From Microbacterium sp. Root553 (GTDB lineage Bacteria; Actinomycetota; Actinomycetes; Actinomycetales; Microbacteriaceae): DNA of 64,000 nt. The DNA is taken from assembly GCF_001426995.1 (NCBI RefSeq), contig NZ_LMFY01000001.1:1736496-1800495 (forward strand), given 5' to 3'. A model generated the notes under the pieces. That model ran no database searches. It was not told where the DNA came from and saw nothing but the letters and a program-made list of their open reading frames with translations. The position numbers and the translations under genes were made by a program. This document shows, piece by piece, positions 44,341 through 56,868 of this stretch (position 1 is its first letter; each line of letters opens with the position of its first letter).

Positions 44341-45222
44341 TCAGAGCGAGAAGCCGCCGTCCGACGTGAGCACCTGTCCGACGACCCACGAGCCGGCATC
44401 GGTGCAGAGCCACCCGATCAGCTGCGCGGGGTCGTCGGGGCGCCCGACCCGGCCGAACGGGGTGCCCGCGATCCAGTCGGCGACCCCGGTCAGGTCGCGG
44501 TCGGTGGTGTCCTCGTCGAGGTACCCGGTGTTCACCGGACCGGGGTTGACGGTGTTCAGGACGATCCCGACGTCGAGCAGCTCGGCGGCCGTCGACCGGG
44601 TGATCCCCGCGAGGGCGGCCTTGCTGGTCGCATAGGCGATCTCTCCGCGCATCGCGCCGTGCCCCTGGCCCGAGGTCATCCAGATCACGTGTCCGGTGGG
44701 GTTCGCGAACGGGCCGAGCGCGTCGATCCGGTCGCCGGGGCGGGCATCGACCGTCGCCGGGCGGCCCAGCTCGGTCCGCTTCCGCCGCGCGAAACCCGCC
44801 GTCAGCAGCAGGCTGGCGCGGGCGTTGGCCTGCCAGTGCGCATCGAGGTGCTCGGCCGTCATGTCGAAGATCGAGCCGTCGCCGCCGCTGCGCGCCTGAT
44901 TGCAGACGACGATGTCGAGCCGACCGGTCAGACTGCAGGCCGCATCCAGGAGCGACTCGACGGCGTCGGCGTCGCGCAGGTCGGCATGCAGGTCGCCCAT
45001 CGCCGCACCGGGTGCGAGGGACTCCCGGATGCCGTCGCGCACCGCATCCAGATCGTCGCCGCCCCAGGGGTGATCGAGGTCGTGCGGGCGGTAGTGGTGC
45101 AGGAAGACGCTGGCGCCGAGGGCTGTGAGAGTGCGAGCGGTCGCGAATCCGATGCCGCGACGGCGCGAGACGCCGGTGACGAGCGCCGTGCGTCCGGCGA
45201 GGGGGAGAGGGTGTGCGTGCAT
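44341..45222 (-). CDS. Short-chain dehydrogenase/reductase
   Basis: A 293-aa SDR. The cofactor motif is lengthened, TGVSRRRGIGFATA instead of TGxxxGIG, as in some divergent SDRs. DLRDADAVESLL, the Ser in VIWMTSGQG and YATSKAALAG (YxxxK) complete the active site; NTVNPGPVNTGY follows. Substrate unknown. ATG 45222 has aaagg 7 nt upstream. A TACGCT promoter at 45313-45318 and a four-codon leaderless mini-frame precede it. Confidence 0.88.
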   Translation of the reverse strand: MHAHPLPLAGRTALVTGVSRRRGIGFATARTLTALGASVFLHHYRPHDLDHPWGGDDLDAVRDGIRESLAPGAAMGDLHADLRDADAVESLLDAACSLTGRLDIVVCNQARSGGDGSIFDMTAEHLDAHWQANARASLLLTAGFARRKRTELGRPATVDARPGDRIDALGPFANPTGHVIWMTSGQGHGAMRGEIAYATSKAALAGITRSTAAELLDVGIVLNTVNPGPVNTGYLDEDTTDRDLTGVADWIAGTPFGRVGRPDDPAQLIGWLCTDAGSWVVGQVLTSDGGFSL

Positions 45223-45290
45223 GGGCGTGCCTTTCGATCGTGGTGCCGGGGCGCGCGTGAATGCGGCCCGGCGGCAGGGAGAGGATCGAG

Positions 45291-45305
45291 TCACCGGCAT
45301 TGCAT
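45291..45305 (-). other. Possible leaderless four-codon upstream frame (MQCR)
   Basis: ATG CAA TGC CGG TGA begins 7 nt after the TACGCT box that drives the SDR message. It ends about 70 nt before the SDR start codon. Short leaderless upstream frames are known to attenuate genes in mycobacteria; here it may be chance. Confidence 0.25.
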
Positions 45306-45376
45306 GGGCGTCAGCGTAGCAGCAGCGATCCCGGGCACCTCCTGCCCCGGCCTTCTCGCGGTGCACGCCGTCGCAC

Positions 45377-45382
45377 TACGCT
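45377..45382 (+). promoter_or_regulatory. -10 box of the hexapeptide gene (leaderless)
   Basis: TACGCT, six bases, then ATG 45389. The same hexamer on the opposite strand at 45313-45318 drives the divergent SDR gene. Confidence 0.6.
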
Positions 45383-45388
45383 GGCGTC

Positions 45389-46069
45389 ATGTTGTACGAG
45401 CACCTCGGGGCTCGGCCCCGGATCCATGACTCCGCCGTCATCGCTCCCACCGCCGTGATCTCCGGCGACGTCACGATCGGCCCGGGATGCCAGGTGCTGC
45501 ACGGCGCCGTGATCACCGCCGAGGGCGGTCCGATCTCCATCGGGGCGCACGTCATCGTAATGGAGAACGCGCTGATCCGCGCCACCGCCGCGAACGCCGT
45601 GCACATCGGGCCCCATACGCTGATCGGCACCCTGGCGAGCATCGCGGGCGCGACGGTCGGCGAGCAGGTCTTCTTCGCATCAGGAGCCCGCATCTTCAAC
45701 GGCGCCCTCGTCGGCGACCGCTGCGAGGTGCGGGTGAACGCGATCGTGCATCGGCGCGCGGTGCTGCCCGCCGGAACCGTCGTGCCGATCGGGTGGGTCG
45801 CCGTCGGCGATCCGGTGCAGCTGCTCTCGCCCGACCAGGACGAGGCGATCTCGGCCGCCCAGCCCGAGCTCGACTTCCCCGGGCACGTGTTCGGCGTCGA
45901 CCGGGACACCCCCGACCTCATGGTGCAGCTGACCGAGCGCTACGGCAGCTCGCTGGCGCGACATGCCGACGACATGCGCCTCGACGACGACGTGCGCCTC
46001 GACGGCGACGTGCGACATGCCGGCGACGTGCGCCTCGATGGCGACGGACGTGCGGCGGGCCTCGGGTGA
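45389..46069 (+). CDS. Hexapeptide-repeat (gamma-carbonic-anhydrase-like) protein
   Basis: A 226-aa left-handed beta-helix protein (residues about 10-140; VISGDVTIGPGCQVLHGAVI, NAVHIGPHTLIGTLASIAGA). His38, His72 and His76 resemble part of the gamma-carbonic-anhydrase zinc site, but the canonical GH motif of the third ligand is missing, so enzymatic activity is uncertain; an acyltransferase or structural role is possible. After the helix comes a C-terminal tail of six-residue repeats (DxDVRL-type). Its stop overlaps the GTG of the kinase/phospho-lyase fusion by 4 bp, so they are coupled. Confidence 0.82.
   Translation: MLYEHLGARPRIHDSAVIAPTAVISGDVTIGPGCQVLHGAVITAEGGPISIGAHVIVMENALIRATAANAVHIGPHTLIGTLASIAGATVGEQVFFASGARIFNGALVGDRCEVRVNAIVHRRAVLPAGTVVPIGWVAVGDPVQLLSPDQDEAISAAQPELDFPGHVFGVDRDTPDLMVQLTERYGSSLARHADDMRLDDDVRLDGDVRHAGDVRLDGDGRAAGLG
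45965..46036 (+). repeat. 18-bp tandem repeat, four copies, at the 3' end of the hexapeptide gene
   Basis: Units at 45965, 45983, 46001 and 46019 encode ADDMRL, DDDVRL, DGDVRH and AGDVRL; a fifth degenerate unit follows. The array ends about 30 bp before the stop codon. Confidence 0.9.
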
Positions 46070-49008
46070 GCGAGGAGACGGGGCTCGTCCGACCCGATGT
46101 CACCGCGGCCGACGCGGCGCTGATCGCCCGGGAGTGCTACGGCATCGCCGCCGCGGCCACCGAGCTCGGCAGCAACCAGGACCGCAACTTCGTCCTCGTC
46201 GAACCCGACGGTGCACGCAGTGTGCTGCGCGTGGACAACCCCGTGTTCGGCGATGAGACGCGTGACGCCCAGCACGCGGCGCTCGACGCCTATCGGGCGG
46301 CCGGCGTCGCCGTCCCCGCCGTGCTCCCGGGCCTCGACGGCGCGCTCACTCAGCGCTGGCGCGGCTTCGCGGTCCGGCGGAGCGAGTTCGCCGACGGAGA
46401 GGCGCTCGTCGACGCGGGATATCTCGCGCCTGTCGTGCTCGCCGAGTTCGGCACGCTCGCGGCGGCATCCGTCACCGCGCTCGCCGCCCTGGACCATCCC
46501 GGCCTCGACCGCGCGCAGATGTGGGACATGCGCGTCGCCGCGGAGCAGGTGCGACGGCTCGCGCCGTCGATCTCGGATGCCGCGCTCCGCACCGCGGTGG
46601 TCACGGCGGCCGAGGAGGCGACGGCGGCCCTGGAGCACGTCTCCGCTCGCCTGCCGGTGCAGCCGATCCACGGCGACCTCACCGATGACAACGTCACCGG
46701 GCGCCGCGGCGACGACTCGCGCCTGCATCCGCACGTCGTGCTCGATCTGGGCGACCTCGGTCTCGGATGGCGGGTGGCCGAACTGGCGGTGTGCGTCTCC
46801 TCGATGCTGCACCACGAGCCCGAGCGACCGCTGCGCACGCTCGAGACGATCACCGCCTTCCACGCCGATGCCCCGCTCAGCGGCGAGGAGGCCCTCGCGC
46901 TCTGGCCGCTCGTCGTGCTGCGGTCCGCGCTGCTCGTCGCCAGCGGATGGAGACAGCTCGAGATCGACGGCGACAATGACTATGCGCGCGAGCGCATCGC
47001 GGGGGAGCAGGCGATCTTCGATGCGGCGACCTCCGTTCCTCTCGTCGAGGCGACGGAGATCGTGCGGGACGCGGTGGGATTCGGTGCCGCCGGTCCCGAT
47101 CTGCCCGCGCACCCCGCTCCCGAGCTGTCGATGCTGCTTCCCGACATCGACGGCAGAGTGGTCGTGATCGACCCCGGTGTCGAGTCCGACGAGCTCGCGG
47201 CGGGCCTCTGGCAGTCTCCGGATGCGGAGGAGCGGCTGATCGGCGACGCGCACTCGCGCGGTGCGCGCGTCGCCGTGATGCCCTACGGGGTGTACCGACT
47301 CACGCGCACGGCGGTGGACAGCGCGGACACCGCGGCGACCTGGCCGACCGAGACGGAGCTGCACGTCGCCCCGGGCCCCTCGGTGCGACTGCTGGCCCCG
47401 ATCTCGGGTGACCTGCGCACGTCCGACGAGGGCCTTTCGCTGGCCGTGGACGACGACTGGGAGATCGAGCTCCGCGGCGCTCACCTCGAGTCGTCGCGCA
47501 CGGGCGGGGTCGAGGCCGGGGAGAGCATCGGTCGGCTCGCCGCCTCGTTCGAGAACAGGGTGATCACCGTGGGCGTGCGGCGGAGGGATGCTCCGCCGCA
47601 GCCGTCCGACCCCGCGGCGGCACGACGGGTCGCTCCGGAGCGCGTCGCGGCGTGGCGCCGGTTCACCGCCGACCCCGCCCCGCTGCTCGGGCTGCCCTCG
47701 CACGCGCAGCGCGATGAGGCCGACGAAGAGCTGCGGCGACGCGAACGCATCTTCGCCGAGGCGCAGGAGCGCTACTACGAGCGGCCCCCGCAGATCGAGC
47801 GGGGGTGGCGTCACCACCTCGTCGACACCACCGGCCGCAGCCACATCGACATGGTGAACAACGTCGCGGGTCTCGGTCACGGCCATCCCGCGGTCGCCGA
47901 TGCGGCCGCTCGCCAGCTGCGGCGGCTCGCGACGAACTCCCGATTCCTGTTCCGCGATCTCGCCGAGTACAGCGAGCGCCTCCTCGCGCTGATGCCGCAG
48001 GGAAGCGGCCTCGACACCGTGCTGCTGGTGAACAGCGGGTCGGAGGCGGTGGACCTCGGCATCCGGCTCGCGCAGGCGGCGTCCGGGCGCCGTACGGTCG
48101 TCGCGCTGCGCGAGGCCTATCACGGCTGGACGATGGCGACCGATGCCGTGACGACCAGCGCCTACGACAACCCGGACGCACTGTCGACCCGGCCGGACTG
48201 GGTGCACGTCGCGGACGTGCCGAACCGCTTCCGCGGGACGTATCGCGGCGAGGACACCGCCGATCGCTATCTCGCGGATCTCGCCGCAGACCTCGACCGC
48301 CTCTCCGCCGACGGCCGGGACCCCGCGGCTTTCCTCTGCGAATCCGTGCTGGGCAACGCCGGCGGCGTCGTGCTGCCGGACGGGTACCTGCGCGGGGCCT
48401 ACGCGCTGATCCGCGACCGCGGCGGGCTCTGCATCGCCGACGAGGTGCAGGTGGGCTTCGGGCGCATGGGCACCAGTTTCTGGGGTTTCGAGCAGTCCGG
48501 CGTCGTCCCCGACATCGTGACGATCGCGAAGCCGATGGGCAACGGGTTCCCGATCGGCGGTGTGATCACGTCGAAGCGGATCGCCGATGCGCTGAGCGAC
48601 CAGGGACAGTTCTTCTCATCCGGGGGCGGCAGCACGCTGAGCTGCCGGGTCGGCCTCGCCGTGCTCGACGCGATGGTGGAGGATGACCTCCAGCGCAACG
48701 CGCACGAGGTCGGCTCCCGGCTCGCCGAGGCGCTGCGGGGGCTGGCGCACCGGCATCCGCTGGTCGGCCCCGTGCACGGCGTCGGCCTGTATCTCGGCGT
48801 CGAGCTCGTGCGCGACCGGGAGACCCTCGAGCCGGCCGCCGCCGAGGCGGCAGCGATCTGCGAGCGGATGCGCGAACTCGGCGTGATCGTCCTGACGACC
48901 TCCGAGCGGTCGAACGTGCTGAAGATCAAGCCTCCGCTGTGCCTGACCGCGGAGAGTGCAGACCATGCCGTCGCCATGCTCGACCGTGTGCTCAGCGAGG
49001 GATGGTGA
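46066..49008 (+). CDS. APH-type kinase / class III PLP phospho-lyase fusion
   Basis: A 980-aa three-part protein. Residues about 1-340 are an aminoglycoside-phosphotransferase-fold kinase (IHGDLTDDNV with catalytic Asp near 204, then VLDLGDLGLGWRVAEL). Residues about 350-510 are a weakly conserved beta-rich linker domain. Residues about 520-980 are a class III aminotransferase fold: DEVQVGFGRMG and Lys822 in VTIAKPMGNGFPIGG. In this family (AGXT2L/ETNPPL and PHYKPL) the PLP domain acts as a phospho-lyase on O-phosphorylated amino alcohols, and the human hydroxylysine kinase is APH-like. So one polypeptide may phosphorylate and then eliminate phosphate from ethanolamine, hydroxylysine or a relative. 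Confidence 0.88.
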   Translation: MSEETGLVRPDVTAADAALIARECYGIAAAATELGSNQDRNFVLVEPDGARSVLRVDNPVFGDETRDAQHAALDAYRAAGVAVPAVLPGLDGALTQRWRGFAVRRSEFADGEALVDAGYLAPVVLAEFGTLAAASVTALAALDHPGLDRAQMWDMRVAAEQVRRLAPSISDAALRTAVVTAAEEATAALEHVSARLPVQPIHGDLTDDNVTGRRGDDSRLHPHVVLDLGDLGLGWRVAELAVCVSSMLHHEPERPLRTLETITAFHADAPLSGEEALALWPLVVLRSALLVASGWRQLEIDGDNDYARERIAGEQAIFDAATSVPLVEATEIVRDAVGFGAAGPDLPAHPAPELSMLLPDIDGRVVVIDPGVESDELAAGLWQSPDAEERLIGDAHSRGARVAVMPYGVYRLTRTAVDSADTAATWPTETELHVAPGPSVRLLAPISGDLRTSDEGLSLAVDDDWEIELRGAHLESSRTGGVEAGESIGRLAASFENRVITVGVRRRDAPPQPSDPAAARRVAPERVAAWRRFTADPAPLLGLPSHAQRDEADEELRRRERIFAEAQERYYERPPQIERGWRHHLVDTTGRSHIDMVNNVAGLGHGHPAVADAAARQLRRLATNSRFLFRDLAEYSERLLALMPQGSGLDTVLLVNSGSEAVDLGIRLAQAASGRRTVVALREAYHGWTMATDAVTTSAYDNPDALSTRPDWVHVADVPNRFRGTYRGEDTADRYLADLAADLDRLSADGRDPAAFLCESVLGNAGGVVLPDGYLRGAYALIRDRGGLCIADEVQVGFGRMGTSFWGFEQSGVVPDIVTIAKPMGNGFPIGGVITSKRIADALSDQGQFFSSGGGSTLSCRVGLAVLDAMVEDDLQRNAHEVGSRLAEALRGLAHRHPLVGPVHGVGLYLGVELVRDRETLEPAAAEAAAICERMRELGVIVLTTSERSNVLKIKPPLCLTAESADHAVAMLDRVLSEGW

Positions 49009-49020
49009 CCGCCGAGCGTC

Positions 49021-49064
49021 TTCGAATATCGCGCACAATCGTCATGTTAAATGCGTATTTCGAA
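49021..49064. promoter_or_regulatory. Paired TTCGAA sites upstream of the APC permease
   Basis: ttcgaata (49021) and tatttcgaa (ending 49064) face each other across an unusually AT-rich stretch in the 157-bp gap between the fusion gene and the permease. It looks like a dyad operator or promoter region of unknown regulator. Confidence 0.4.
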
Positions 49065-49165
49065 TCAGATCTCCTCTTCCGCTGAGGAAACTCCCGGGTC
49101 CATACTGATGCTCAACGTCGGACGACCCGAAGTCCGGCCTCTGCGCCGTCCCTGAAGGAGTACAC

Positions 49166-50593
49166 ATGGCCGCGAAGACCAAGCCGCTCGCGCAGGGCGG
49201 GGGAGCCCTCCGACGCAATCTCGGCCTGTGGGCCATCGTCGGACTCGGGCTGGGATACATGACACCCACCGTCGTGTTCGACACGTTCGGCATGGTGGCA
49301 CGCGACACCCAGAACGTCGTCCCGGCGGCGTACCTGGTCGCTCTCGTCGTGATGGTGTTCACGGCCATCAGCTACGGCAAGATCGCCAGTGCGATCCCGA
49401 GCGCGGGTTCCGCGTACACGTACGTGCGGGAATCGATCCACCCGAACCTCGGTTTCATGGTCGGGTGGACGTCGCTGATCGACTACGTGCTGCTGCCGAT
49501 GGTGAACTGCCTCATCATCAAGAGCTATCTCGAGGCGATGTTCCCCGACGTCCCCGCCTGGATCTGGGTCGTGCTGTACTGCATCCTCGTCACCAGCATC
49601 ATCTACATGACCATGCGCGGCACCTCGAACCTGAACATGATCCTGCTGGTCTTCTCGATCATCGTGATGATCGTCTTCGTCGTCCTCGTCGTCGCGCAGC
49701 TGATGCGGGGCGAGGGAGCGGCCACGATCCTCTCGGTCGGCGCGTTCCTGCACGACGACGTGACCATGGGAGCGGTGCTGATGGGCGCCACCATCGTCTG
49801 CTTCTCCTTCATCGGGTTCGACGCGGTGACGATGTACGCCGAGGAGGCGAAGGACCCGAAGATCATGCCCAAGGCGATCCTGCTGACGGTGATCATCGGC
49901 GGCGGCATCTTCCTCGTCGCCTCGTACGTCTCGCAGCTGCGCTTCCCGGACTGGAACGAGTTCGCCCCCGGTGGCGACATGCAGTTCGTCGAGGACTCGA
50001 CGCTGCCGATCATCGGGCAGCTGGTGGGCGGCAACGTGCTGATGGCGGTGCTGACGGCCGCCGGCTTCTGCGCGACCCTCGCCTCGGGGCTCGCCTCGCA
50101 CGCCTCGGTGTCGCGCATGCTGCTGGTCATGGGACGCAACAACGTGCTGCCACAGCGGGCGTTCGGCTACATCAACCCCCGCACGCACACGCCGACCTTC
50201 AACATCGTGCTCGTGGGGGCGATCTCGCTTCTGGCGATCCCCTTCACGCTCGAGCTGATCGCCGCCTGGATCAACTACGGCGCCCTGATCGCCTTCACGT
50301 TCGTGAACATCTCGGTGATCGCGTGGTTCGCGATCCGCAAGGGTCGTCGCAAGACCCCGGCCGACATCGTCAACTACATCGTGATGCCCGCGATCGGCAT
50401 GCTGCTCACCGGTCTGCTGTGGGTCAATCTGCACCAGGACGCCCTGATCGGCGGACTGATCTGGACGGCCCTCGGGTTCATCTACCTGCTCGTGATCACG
50501 CGCGGCTTCCGCAGGAAGGTCGTCGCGTTCGATGAGAACCAGGCGGTCACCGGGTACAACAAGGTCGTGAAGGTGCCTGTCGACGGGCGCTGA
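49166..50593 (+). CDS. APC-superfamily amino acid/amine permease
   Basis: A 475-aa, roughly 12-helix permease starting with a short polar leader and NLGLWAIVGLGLGYMTPT; SAGSAYTYVRESIHPNLGFM and FSFIGFDAVTMYAEEAKDP are APC hallmarks. ATG 49166 has aaggag 6 nt upstream. It follows the kinase/phospho-lyase gene in the same direction and may import its substrate. The final codons (VPVDGR) and stop lie in the first copy of a 21-bp tandem repeat. Confidence 0.9.
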   Translation: MAAKTKPLAQGGGALRRNLGLWAIVGLGLGYMTPTVVFDTFGMVARDTQNVVPAAYLVALVVMVFTAISYGKIASAIPSAGSAYTYVRESIHPNLGFMVGWTSLIDYVLLPMVNCLIIKSYLEAMFPDVPAWIWVVLYCILVTSIIYMTMRGTSNLNMILLVFSIIVMIVFVVLVVAQLMRGEGAATILSVGAFLHDDVTMGAVLMGATIVCFSFIGFDAVTMYAEEAKDPKIMPKAILLTVIIGGGIFLVASYVSQLRFPDWNEFAPGGDMQFVEDSTLPIIGQLVGGNVLMAVLTAAGFCATLASGLASHASVSRMLLVMGRNNVLPQRAFGYINPRTHTPTFNIVLVGAISLLAIPFTLELIAAWINYGALIAFTFVNISVIAWFAIRKGRRKTPADIVNYIVMPAIGMLLTGLLWVNLHQDALIGGLIWTALGFIYLLVITRGFRRKVVAFDENQAVTGYNKVVKVPVDGR

Positions 50594-50635
50594 GTGCCTG
50601 TCGACGAGCGCTGAGTGCCCGTCGACGAGCGCTGA
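50573..50635. repeat. 21-bp tandem repeat across the permease stop codon
   Basis: Three units of about gtgcctgtcgacgagcgctga (50573, 50594, 50615; written here minus one base: gtgcctgtcgacgagcgctg). The stop TGA is the end of unit 1, and each further unit ends in an in-frame TGA. Confidence 0.95.
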
Positions 50636-50637
50636 GT

Positions 50638-50673
50638 CCGGTCCTCCTCCGACCCGTGTCGGAGGAGGACCGG
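50638..50673. terminator. Bidirectional terminator between the permease and gdhA
   Basis: ccggtcctcctccgac and gtcggaggaggaccgg make a perfect 16-bp stem with a 4-nt loop between two convergent genes. Confidence 0.92.
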
Positions 50674-50680
50674 CGCGGGA

Positions 50681-54809
<4,129 letters not shown>

Positions 54810-54815
54810 GCTTCG

Positions 54816-54821
54816 AGAGTA
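54816..54821 (-). promoter_or_regulatory. -10 box of leaderless ppc
   Basis: TACTCT on the minus strand, six bases (cgaagc), then GTG. Confidence 0.6.
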
Positions 54822-54932
54822 GCCCGGGTGGCGGGCCCGCTCGGAACTCATGACGGCGCGACGCGTTCGCGAGGCATCCGCGACGCGTCCGCGAGGCATC
54901 CGCGAGACCGGGCGAACTACCATGGAGGGGAC

Positions 54933-56102
54933 ATGCGCATCTCCGTGAACCCCCTTCGTGGACAGCAGTTCCCCGCCGTGCTGCTGCTGCTCGCCGCGGG
55001 CCTCGGACTGCTGCTCGCGAACCTGCCCGCACACGACGCGCTCGCCGCGGTGCTGGATCTCCGCATCGCGGTGCCGGGGACCGCGCTGGACCTCTCGATC
55101 GAGCACTGGGTGTCCGACGGGCTCCTCGCGGTGTTCTTCCTCGTGGTCGCCATCGAGCTGCGTCACGAGCTGACGCACGGAGAGCTCGACTCGCCGCGCA
55201 AGGCCATGCAGCCGGCGATCGCCGCCGCGGGCGGGGTGCTGGTGCCGATCGCCGTCTACCTGCTCATCGCCGGCGACTCGGCGACCGCGACCGGATGGCC
55301 GATCCCCACCGCGACCGACATCGCCTTCGCCCTCGGCGTGCTCGCGATGTTCGGGCGGGGCCTGCCGTCGACCGTGCGGGTGTTCCTGCTGGCGCTGGCG
55401 ATCCTCGACGACATCATCGGCATCATCTTCATCGCCGTGCTCTTCGCGCACGACGTCCAGTGGCCGCTGCTCGTCCTCGCCGTGATCGCGGTGGCGGCGT
55501 TCTGGCTCCTCAGCCGCGCGTTGCACGCCACGGGGCACACGGCGATCGCCGTCGCGATGGTCGTGGTCGGAGTCGTGACGTGGGGACTCGTCGCCGCATC
55601 CGGCATCCATGCCACCATCGCGGGCGTGCTGCTGGGCCTCGTGATGTCGCCGGTGCCCGCCGCCCGCACCAGGCATGCCCTCGAACCCACGGTCAACGGG
55701 GTGATCCTGCCGGTCTTCGCCTTCGTCGCCGCGTTCGTGGTCATCCCCGACGTCGCACTCTCCGAGCTGTCGCCGGCGTTCTGGGGCATCGTGGTGGCCC
55801 TTCCCGTCGGCAAGATCGTGGGCATCTCGCTGTTCGGCTGGGTCGCGATGCGCATCCGCCCCCGGGGCGCCGCTCCTGCTCTGCCCTTCGGCGACATCCT
55901 GGCGGCCGGAGCCCTGGGCGGCATCGGGTTCACGGTCTCGCTGCTGCTCGCCAATCTCGCCTTCGCGAGCGACGCGGGCGTCCGCGACCAGGCGATCCTC
56001 GGCGTGCTCGTCGGCTCGCTGCTCGCCCTGGTGCTGTCGGGGGCCATCGTGTCGCTGCGCGCCCGCTCGTACCGACGACCATCGCACAGAGGCGAGGAGT
56101 GA
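54933..56102 (+). CDS. nhaA: Na+/H+ antiporter NhaA
   Basis: A 389-aa antiporter: PTATDIAFALGVLA (transport Asp), LALAILDDIIGIIFIA (the paired Asp of the sodium site) and ALGGIGFTVSLLLANLAF. Exchanges two H+ for one Na+ across the membrane. ATG 54933 has ggagggg upstream. Followed by mazG at 2 bp or by overlap, depending on the mazG start. Confidence 0.96.
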   Translation: MRISVNPLRGQQFPAVLLLLAAGLGLLLANLPAHDALAAVLDLRIAVPGTALDLSIEHWVSDGLLAVFFLVVAIELRHELTHGELDSPRKAMQPAIAAAGGVLVPIAVYLLIAGDSATATGWPIPTATDIAFALGVLAMFGRGLPSTVRVFLLALAILDDIIGIIFIAVLFAHDVQWPLLVLAVIAVAAFWLLSRALHATGHTAIAVAMVVVGVVTWGLVAASGIHATIAGVLLGLVMSPVPAARTRHALEPTVNGVILPVFAFVAAFVVIPDVALSELSPAFWGIVVALPVGKIVGISLFGWVAMRIRPRGAAPALPFGDILAAGALGGIGFTVSLLLANLAFASDAGVRDQAILGVLVGSLLALVLSGAIVSLRARSYRRPSHRGEE

Positions 56103-56104
56103 CC

Positions 56105-56830
56105 GTGTCCGGAGAACGTGAATCGGCCCCGCACGAGGATTCGGATCGGCTGAGGGCGGCGGCGGACACCATGCGCGAGGTGCGTGAGCGCTGCGTGTGG
56201 TCGCAGCGGATCACCCACCGTGATCTCGTCCCGTATCTGATCGAGGAGTCGCACGAGGTCATCGACGCCGTCGAGAACGGCACGAGGGACGACCTGCGCG
56301 AGGAGCTCGGCGACCTGCTCTGGCAGGTGCTGTTCCACGCGGCGATCGCCGCGCAGGACCCGACCGACCCCTTCGACATCGACGATGTCGCCGCGACCCT
56401 GACCGAGAAGATGGTGCGGCGGCATCCGCACGTCTTCGCGGGTGAGACGGCGACCACGCCCGACGAGGTGCTCGTGCACTGGAATGCCGCGAAGACGGCC
56501 GAGAAGCGCACGAGACGCAGCGTGCTCGACGGCATCCCGCGGGGGATGCCGGCTCTCGCCCTCGCCCAGAAGGTGGCAGGCAGGGCGGCGGGGGTCGGAG
56601 TGGATGTCGCCGGTGCAGGTGTCGCAGCGCCGACGGGAGCGGGCACAGCGCCGACGGGGTCGGGCACAGCGCCGGCGGGGTCCGTGCCGACGACGGAGGC
56701 CGAGCTGGGTGATGCCCTGCTCGCGCTCGTCGCGGTCGCCCGGTCGGAGGGGTGGGATGCCGAGCGCGCCCTGCGCGAGCGGCTCCGGCGTGTGGAGGAT
56801 GAGGTCCGCGAGGCCGAATCGCGCCCGTGA
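56105..56830 (+). CDS. mazG: MazG-family nucleoside triphosphate pyrophosphohydrolase
   Basis: A 241-aa MazG, hydrolysing (d)NTPs to NMP plus PPi. The metal-binding EExxE ... ExxD motif is YLIEESHEVIDAVE ... LREELGDLLWQVLFHA; RRHPHVFAGE and WNAAKTAEKRTRRSVLDGIP follow. A Pro/Ala/Gly/Thr-rich insertion (about residues 163-195) encoded by 21-bp repeats splits the C-terminal half. GTG 56105 has gaggag upstream; an alternative GTG at 56099 would overlap nhaA by 4 bp. Confidence 0.92.
   Translation: MSGERESAPHEDSDRLRAAADTMREVRERCVWSQRITHRDLVPYLIEESHEVIDAVENGTRDDLREELGDLLWQVLFHAAIAAQDPTDPFDIDDVAATLTEKMVRRHPHVFAGETATTPDEVLVHWNAAKTAEKRTRRSVLDGIPRGMPALALAQKVAGRAAGVGVDVAGAGVAAPTGAGTAPTGSGTAPAGSVPTTEAELGDALLALVAVARSEGWDAERALRERLRRVEDEVREAESRP
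56627..56689 (+). repeat. 21-bp in-frame tandem repeat inside mazG
   Basis: Three units (56627, 56648, 56669) based on gcgccgacggggtcgggcac encode AP-T/A-G-x-G-T repeats. Confidence 0.88.
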
Positions 56831-56868
56831 CGCCACGGGCCACCCCGGCGACCTGGGAAGATGGAGGC

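Noticed and set aside
39999..44399. A very long open frame antisense to mfd (over 1400 codons)
   Set aside because: High GC with strong third-position bias keeps the opposite frame open; the translation is Arg/Asp/His-rich with no domains, while mfd is certain.
45389..45790. The hexapeptide protein as a working gamma-carbonic anhydrase
   Set aside because: Only part of the zinc-ligand pattern is present, so the activity should not be assumed.
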